Assembly (NCBI GenBank): GCA_050698355.1
Contig: JBOHBN010000209.1
Location: 1-64,000 of the forward strand
Direction of reading: 5' to 3'
DNA: 64,000 nucleotides
From: JBOHBN01 sp050698355
Lineage (GTDB): Bacteria; Actinomycetota; Actinomycetes; Streptosporangiales; WHST01
Below, one piece after another: positions 60,068 through 64,000 of the stretch (the stretch's first letter is position 1; each line of letters starts with the position of its first letter). The translations under genes and the position numbers were made by a program. The notes under the pieces are model-generated. The model was not told the origin of the DNA. It ran no database searches and saw nothing but the letters and a program-made list of their open reading frames with translations.

Positions 60068-60922
60068 GTGGCGGGGCCACAAGGGTTTGAGGCTGAGTCG
60101 AGTTTCCCAGCATGTTCCAAGGCGGGCCGGGAGGGGCTGAGCACGATCCGGGCCGCTCCCGAGCACGCGCTGGTCGCCCTGGACTTCGACGGCACCCTCG
60201 CCCCGATCGTCTCCGACCCCACCCAGGCGCGCCCGGTCGAGGGCACGCTGGAGACCCTCGCGCGGCTCGCCGCAACCGTCGGCACCGTCGCTGTGCTGAC
60301 CGGCAGGCCCGCCCGCACCGCCGTGGAGTACACGGGACTTGCCGAGCTCACCGGCGCGGCCGGGTTGCTCGTGCTCGGCCACTACGGGCTGGACCGCTGG
60401 GAGGCGGCGACGGGCTCGTACCATGCCGCGCCCGCACCCGCGGGGCTCGCCGCCGCGCATGCCGAGCTACCCGGCGTGCTGGACGCTGCCGACCTCCCGC
60501 CGGGCGTCACGGTCGAGGACAAGGGGGTCTCGGTGGCCGTGCACACCCGCAGGTCCGCCGACCCCGCCGCGGCGATGACCGCCCTGCAGGGACCGCTCGC
60601 CGCGCTCGCCGAGCGCCACGACCTCACCGTGCAGCCCGGCCGGATGGTCGTGGAGCTGCGGGGCCACGGGTCGGACAAGGGCGCCGCGCTCGCGGCGCTC
60701 GTCGCCGAACGGGAGGCACGGTCGGTGCTGTTCGCCGGCGACGACCTCGGCGACGTGCCCGCGTTCGACACGGTGGAGAGGCTGCGCGCGGCAGGGACGC
60801 CCGGCGTCACCGTCGCGAGCGCCGGCCCGGAACCCGTACCAGCCCTGTCCGACCGCGCCGACCTCGTCCTCGACGGGCCGTCCGCCGTCGTCGCCTACCT
60901 GCGCACACTTGTCAGTGCCTGA
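60068..60922 (+). CDS. otsB: Trehalose-6-phosphate phosphatase
   Basis: A 284-residue HAD phosphatase. Motif I is LDFDGTLAPIVSDPT, motif II in VLTGRP, motif III in VELRGHGSDKGAAL, motif IV GDDLGDVPAFD. The mid-domain (GHYGLDRWEAATG) contributes the OtsB cap. It dephosphorylates trehalose-6-phosphate. GTG start at 60068. No otsA is in the window. Its 3' end overlaps a bidirectional hairpin. Confidence 0.9.
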   Translation: MAGPQGFEAESSFPACSKAGREGLSTIRAAPEHALVALDFDGTLAPIVSDPTQARPVEGTLETLARLAATVGTVAVLTGRPARTAVEYTGLAELTGAAGLLVLGHYGLDRWEAATGSYHAAPAPAGLAAAHAELPGVLDAADLPPGVTVEDKGVSVAVHTRRSADPAAAMTALQGPLAALAERHDLTVQPGRMVVELRGHGSDKGAALAALVAEREARSVLFAGDDLGDVPAFDTVERLRAAGTPGVTVASAGPEPVPALSDRADLVLDGPSAVVAYLRTLVSA

Positions 60923-60952
60923 TCGAGTCATAGGTCGATGAGACACTGACAA
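60909..60952. terminator. Bidirectional hairpin terminator at the otsB 3' end
   Basis: TTGTCAGTG (60909-60917) pairs with CACTGACAA (60944-60952), with an inner ATCGA/TCGAT pairing and bulges. Closely similar to the hairpin at 32424-32475. It overlaps the otsB stop codon and lies 2 bp before the convergent dehydrogenase gene end. Confidence 0.7.
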
Positions 60953-60954
60953 CC

Positions 60955-61998
60955 TCAGTGACCGCGGAGGACCTCGGGGTTGACGCAGTGCTGCAGGGGC
61001 TCGCCGCGTACGTACCGGCCGACCTCCGCGGCGACGCTGCTCGCGGCCTTCTGCGCGGTCTGCTTGCTCGCGCCCGCCAGGTGCGGGGTCAGCACCGTAC
61101 GCGGTGCCTTGCGCAGCCGCGCGCCTGCCGGTAGCGGCTCCTCGGGGTAGACGTCGAGCGCGGCGGCGAACAGCTTGCCGACCTCGAGGGCGTCGCAGAG
61201 CGCGTCGTAGTCGAGCAGCGCGCCGCGCGCGGCGTTCACCAGGATCGCCCCGTCGGGCAGGTGTGCGATCTGGTCCGCGCCGATGAGTCCCCTCGTCTCC
61301 GGGGTGAGGCGCGCGTGCAGCGTGATGATCCGCGACCGGGAGAGCAGTTCGTCGAGCGAGCCGACCGCCTCGGCCGCGTCCGGCAGCGTTACCCGGTCCA
61401 CGTACGGGTCGTGCACCAGGACGTTGGCGCCGAAGCCGGCGAGCATCCGCGCGACGCGGCTGCCGATCGCGCCGTAACCGACGAGCCCGACGATGCTGTT
61501 TTCCAGTTCCGGGCCGACCTGGTCGTAGCGGTAGTAGTCGCTGCGCCAGTCACCGGCGAGCAGCTCCGCCTGCCGCTGCGGAACCTGGCGTACGGCGGCG
61601 AGGATCAGCGCCAAGGTGTGCTCCGCGGTCGCGGTGGCGTTGCGCCCCGGCGCGTTGCACACCGCCACCCCGCGTGCCGTGGCCGCATCCAGGTTGGCGT
61701 TGACCGGGCCGCCCCTCCCGATGCAGGCCAGCCGCAGTGTCCGGCACGATGCGAGTACACGCTCGGTCAGCGGTGCCTGGTGCATCACGCACACCTCCGC
61801 GTCGCCGAGCGCGTCGATGACCTGCTGCTCGGTGCCGGTCGCCTCGTCCACCTCGGCGACCGGGCCGAACGGCTCGGTCGGCCACGGGAAGGCCAGCTCG
61901 CGTACGTCGATGTCGTCGCCGAGCTCGCGGGTGAGCGCGTCGCGCAGCAGCGAGGGGAGGACGAACTCGTCGCCCGCGGCGAGTACGCGCAGTGTCAT
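60955..61998 (-). CDS. 2-hydroxyacid dehydrogenase (NAD-binding, D-specific type)
   Basis: A 347-residue dehydrogenase. NAD site IVGLVGYGAIGSRVARMLAGFGA; catalytic Arg in VNAARGALLD, Glu in ALDVYPEEPLP and His in LTPHLAGASKQT. It precedes nothing downstream, being the last gene of a leftward unit with the phosphatase and FGGY kinase, suggesting sugar-acid or polyol catabolism. Paralogue of the gene at 25424, but from a different branch. Confidence 0.88.
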   Translation of the reverse strand: MTLRVLAAGDEFVLPSLLRDALTRELGDDIDVRELAFPWPTEPFGPVAEVDEATGTEQQVIDALGDAEVCVMHQAPLTERVLASCRTLRLACIGRGGPVNANLDAATARGVAVCNAPGRNATATAEHTLALILAAVRQVPQRQAELLAGDWRSDYYRYDQVGPELENSIVGLVGYGAIGSRVARMLAGFGANVLVHDPYVDRVTLPDAAEAVGSLDELLSRSRIITLHARLTPETRGLIGADQIAHLPDGAILVNAARGALLDYDALCDALEVGKLFAAALDVYPEEPLPAGARLRKAPRTVLTPHLAGASKQTAQKAASSVAAEVGRYVRGEPLQHCVNPEVLRGH

Positions 61999-62017
61999 GC
62001 CTTGTGCAGCCCTTCGT

Positions 62018-62662
62018 TCAGCGGCGGTCGCCGGCCGGCCCGCCGTACCTGTCGTTGAGGTCGGTCGGGGTGTTGTACTCCAGCAGAGACACCCGGTCGC
62101 CGCGGACGAGCACCTCGGTGAGCCCGCAGTTGCGGATGAACGGGAACACGCGGCGGTACTCGCTGAGCGGAAGGCCGAGCAGCCGGCACAGCATGAGCCG
62201 GATCAGCGTGGTGTGCGCGACGACGAGCACCCGGCCGGTGCACTGGGCGCCGCAGATGTCGTGCAGCGCCGCCATCCCGCGCTCGACCGCCTTCTTGGGC
62301 TCTTCGCCGCCGGGCAGCGGGCTGTTCGCCGGATCCTCGACGAACGCCGCGTACGCCTCCGGGAACCGATCCCGCATCTGGGCGGTGGTGAGGCCCTCGG
62401 CGTCGCCGAAGTCCAGTTCGCGCAGCCGCGGGTCGATGCGCAGCTCGAGATCGGCGACGTCGACGCACGGTTGCGCGGTGTCCCGCGCGCGACCCAGGTC
62501 GGACGACACCACACCGTCGAGCCCCGCGCGTGCGGCCCACTGCGCGAGCAGCCAGGCCTGCGCCTGACCGCGGTCGGTGAGCGGCACGTCGGTGCGGCCG
62601 GTGTACCGGTTCTCCGCATGTGTGGTGGTTTCGCCGTGCCGGACGAGGATGAGGTTGGTCAC
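62018..62662 (-). CDS. Histidine phosphatase (phosphoglycerate mutase-like)
   Basis: A 214-residue protein with the catalytic LVRHGETTTHAENRYTGRTDVPLTDRGQAQA motif near the N-terminus, SSDLGRARDTAQ, ELDFGDAEG, and the second histidine in VVAHTTLIRLMLCRLLG. GTG at 62662 is preceded by AGGTGG at about 9 bp. Substrate may be a sugar phosphate of the neighbouring kinase route. 19 bp upstream of the dehydrogenase gene. Confidence 0.88.
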   Translation of the reverse strand: MTNLILVRHGETTTHAENRYTGRTDVPLTDRGQAQAWLLAQWAARAGLDGVVSSDLGRARDTAQPCVDVADLELRIDPRLRELDFGDAEGLTTAQMRDRFPEAYAAFVEDPANSPLPGGEEPKKAVERGMAALHDICGAQCTGRVLVVAHTTLIRLMLCRLLGLPLSEYRRVFPFIRNCGLTEVLVRGDRVSLLEYNTPTDLNDRYGGPAGDRR

Positions 62663-62731
62663 GAGGCGTCCCACCTCTTTCCGAATGAGGCTCTCCGAAT
62701 CACCCACACAAGTGACCGGAGAACCCCAATT

Positions 62732-62811
62732 GACCACGTTATGGATGCGTAGCCGGCCCTCTCGATGCCTGCAGCCATCGAGAAGGCGGAGTAAGCCCAC
62801 ATAACGTGGTC
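62732..62811. terminator. Composite hairpin between kinase and phosphatase genes
   Basis: Outer arms GACCACGTTATG (62732-62743) and CATAACGTGGTC (62800-62811) are perfect; inner TCTCGATG (62760-62767) and CATCGAGA (62776-62783) are also perfect. It probably terminates or attenuates the kinase transcript ahead of the phosphatase gene. Confidence 0.7.
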
Positions 62812-62840
62812 ATTTGGATAAGGGCTGTGCTGGTGCGCGG

Positions 62841-64000
62841 TCATGTATGCCCCATTCTTCCCCGAGCGTGCGCGGCGACATGCTCGGCCAGCCACCCGCG
62901 CGCGGCCAGCTCGTCGACAAGGCGTAGGTACGGCCCGTGGAATGCGGCGGCCTTGCCCGTGCGCGGTTCGACGGTCCCCGCCGGGCGGACCATGCCGGCG
63001 GCGTACGTGGCGAGCGGTGACTGGTTGCCCGCGTCGGCTCCCGCGCCGTACGCGGCGAGCACGGCCATGCCGAGCGCCGGTTCGGCGTTCTCCACCAGCG
63101 TCAACGGCCGTTCGAGCACGTCCGCGCGGACCTGGCGGACGTACGGGCTCCGGGTGCTGCCGCCGGTCAGGACCACCCGGCCGCCGGTCGGCGCGCCGAG
63201 CAGGTCGAGGTAGTCGAAGCAGAGGCGTTCCACGTACGCGATGCCTTGCACAAGCGCGGCGTACAGCTCGGCGTCGCTCTCGGGCCGGCCTAGGACGAAC
63301 CCGGTTGCGTCGGGTGCGACGAACGGGAACCGCTCGCCGCGAGCGGACGCCAACGGGTACGCGAGCGCGCTGCTGGGCTCGTACTCGGGTGCCGCCTGTG
63401 CGAGGGCGTCCAGGTCGCGACCCGGAAGCTGGGCGGTGATGGCGCCCGCCCCGCTGCTCGACGCGCCGCCGGGCAGCCAGGCGCCGTCCGGCGACCGGTG
63501 CGAGTAGACGGCGCCGTACGGGTCGCGTACGAGCTCCGGCACGACCCCCTTGAGCACAAGCGTGGTGCCGAGGACGGAGTTCCAGGAACCGGGCTCCAGC
63601 GCGCCGGAGCCGAGCTGGGCAGCGCACCCGTCGGTCATGCCCGCCACGATGAGCGCTTGTTGCGGCAACCCGGTCGCGTCGCTCGCGGCAGGGGAGACCC
63701 GGCCGACGGGCGTGCCGGGCAGCACCAGGCCGGGCAGCATCCGCGTGGGCACGGCTAGCTGGTCGAGCAGGTCGCCCGGCCAGGTCAGGTCCCTCGCGTC
63801 GCAGCCGGTCTTGAGTGCGGTGCTGGTGTCGACAGGGACGACCCGCCCGGCGAGCAGGCCCGTGATGTAGTCGCCCTGGTGCGCGACCCGTGCCGCGTCA
63901 GGAGGGGGCTGGTGGCGCAGCAACCAGGCGAGCTTCGGCAGCGCCCACGCCGGTTGCATGCGCCCGTAGCCGAGAGCGGTCCAGAGCTCGCGGCCGGCCT
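62841..64000 (-). CDS. FGGY-family carbohydrate kinase (partial, N-terminus off the window)
   Basis: The frame is open to the right edge; about 386 C-terminal residues are present of a family usually near 480-520. FGGY features: GDYITGLLAGRVVPVDTSTALKTGCDARD, VAGMTDGCAAQLGSGALEPGSWNSVLGTTLVLKG (nucleotide-binding region), TGGSTRSPYVRQVRADVLERPLTLVENAEPALGMAVLAAYGAG. This fits xylulokinase/erythritol-kinase-like enzymes. An internal ATG at 63959 is not the start, since upstream codons (ELWTALGYGR) are also FGGY-like. Confidence 0.88.
   Translation of the reverse strand, partial: AGRELWTALGYGRMQPAWALPKLAWLLRHQPPPDAARVAHQGDYITGLLAGRVVPVDTSTALKTGCDARDLTWPGDLLDQLAVPTRMLPGLVLPGTPVGRVSPAASDATGLPQQALIVAGMTDGCAAQLGSGALEPGSWNSVLGTTLVLKGVVPELVRDPYGAVYSHRSPDGAWLPGGASSSGAGAITAQLPGRDLDALAQAAPEYEPSSALAYPLASARGERFPFVAPDATGFVLGRPESDAELYAALVQGIAYVERLCFDYLDLLGAPTGGRVVLTGGSTRSPYVRQVRADVLERPLTLVENAEPALGMAVLAAYGAGADAGNQSPLATYAAGMVRPAGTVEPRTGKAAAFHGPYLRLVDELAARGWLAEHVAAHARGRMGHT

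Overview
The window is high-GC DNA from an actinobacterium. Evidence: long GC-rich reading frames with frequent GTG and TTG starts, an actinobacterial-type gas-vesicle cluster with gvpO and an extended gvpA, an orphan MsiK-type sugar-ABC ATPase, and DUF3263, DUF2630 and DUF4349 proteins. I cannot name the genus. I see no rRNA, tRNA, CRISPR array, transposase or replication origin. Most of the sequence is catabolic, transport and accessory genes.

Layout. 1-11 kb: methylated-amine metabolism. A leftward set of heterotetrameric sarcosine oxidase / N-methylglutamate dehydrogenase subunits (beta, delta, alpha; alpha cut by the left edge) sits beside an XRE-cupin and a FadR-type regulator. A rightward operon follows: glutamine amidotransferase, GXGXG protein, FMN glutamate-synthase-like protein, GlnT/GMAS-type ligase, APC permease and stress protein. 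Together these look like a near-complete N-methylglutamate pathway. 11-12.5 kb: a RelE-type toxin-antitoxin module between two 31-bp direct repeats, and an AraC regulator. 12.5-16.8 kb: MHS transporter, class III aminotransferase and succinate-semialdehyde dehydrogenase (GABA-like catabolism). 16.9-22.2 kb: leftward gas-vesicle operon. 22.5-27.8 kb: GntR regulator, two Asp/Glu-racemase-superfamily proteins, DUF3830 protein, D-2-hydroxyacid dehydrogenase and amidase. One palindrome (core GATTGTTGACAATC) lies at two promoters here and also before the aminotransferase, suggesting one GntR regulon. 27.8-28.3 kb: decayed MntA-HepT module. 28.3-32.5 kb: secreted C39-like protein, MarR regulator with divergent drug exporter, DUF2630 protein.

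32.5-37.5 kb: OpuC-type glycine-betaine/choline ABC transporter and an MFS transporter. 37.7-41.2 kb: glycosyltransferase, RHH-Doc toxin-antitoxin pair, small membrane protein, DUF4349 lipoprotein. 41.3-45 kb: soluble transhydrogenase, then kbl and tdh (threonine to glycine), with two tandem 21-bp palindromes upstream of tdh. 45-48 kb: secreted LolA/RseB-like protein plus an ABC exporter. 48-50 kb: acyltransferase with SGNH domain. 50.3-53.6 kb: unusual chaperone operon (J-like TPR membrane protein with NPD instead of HPD, lid-less Hsp70, GrpE). 53.7-56.2 kb: nagA and msiK. 56-64 kb: GNAT, DUF1772-like protein, PLP-dependent dehydratase, DUF3263, DksA-type zinc finger, trehalose phosphatase, 2-hydroxyacid dehydrogenase, histidine phosphatase and an FGGY kinase cut by the right edge.

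Two sets of dispersed repeats connect otherwise unrelated loci. One is an ~90-bp palindromic element (two copies, 82 % identical by eye) just upstream of the Hsp70 and DUF3263 genes in the same relative orientation. The other is a family of terminator-like hairpins at gene 3' ends (about 24.6, 32.1, 32.4, 53.7 and 60.9 kb).
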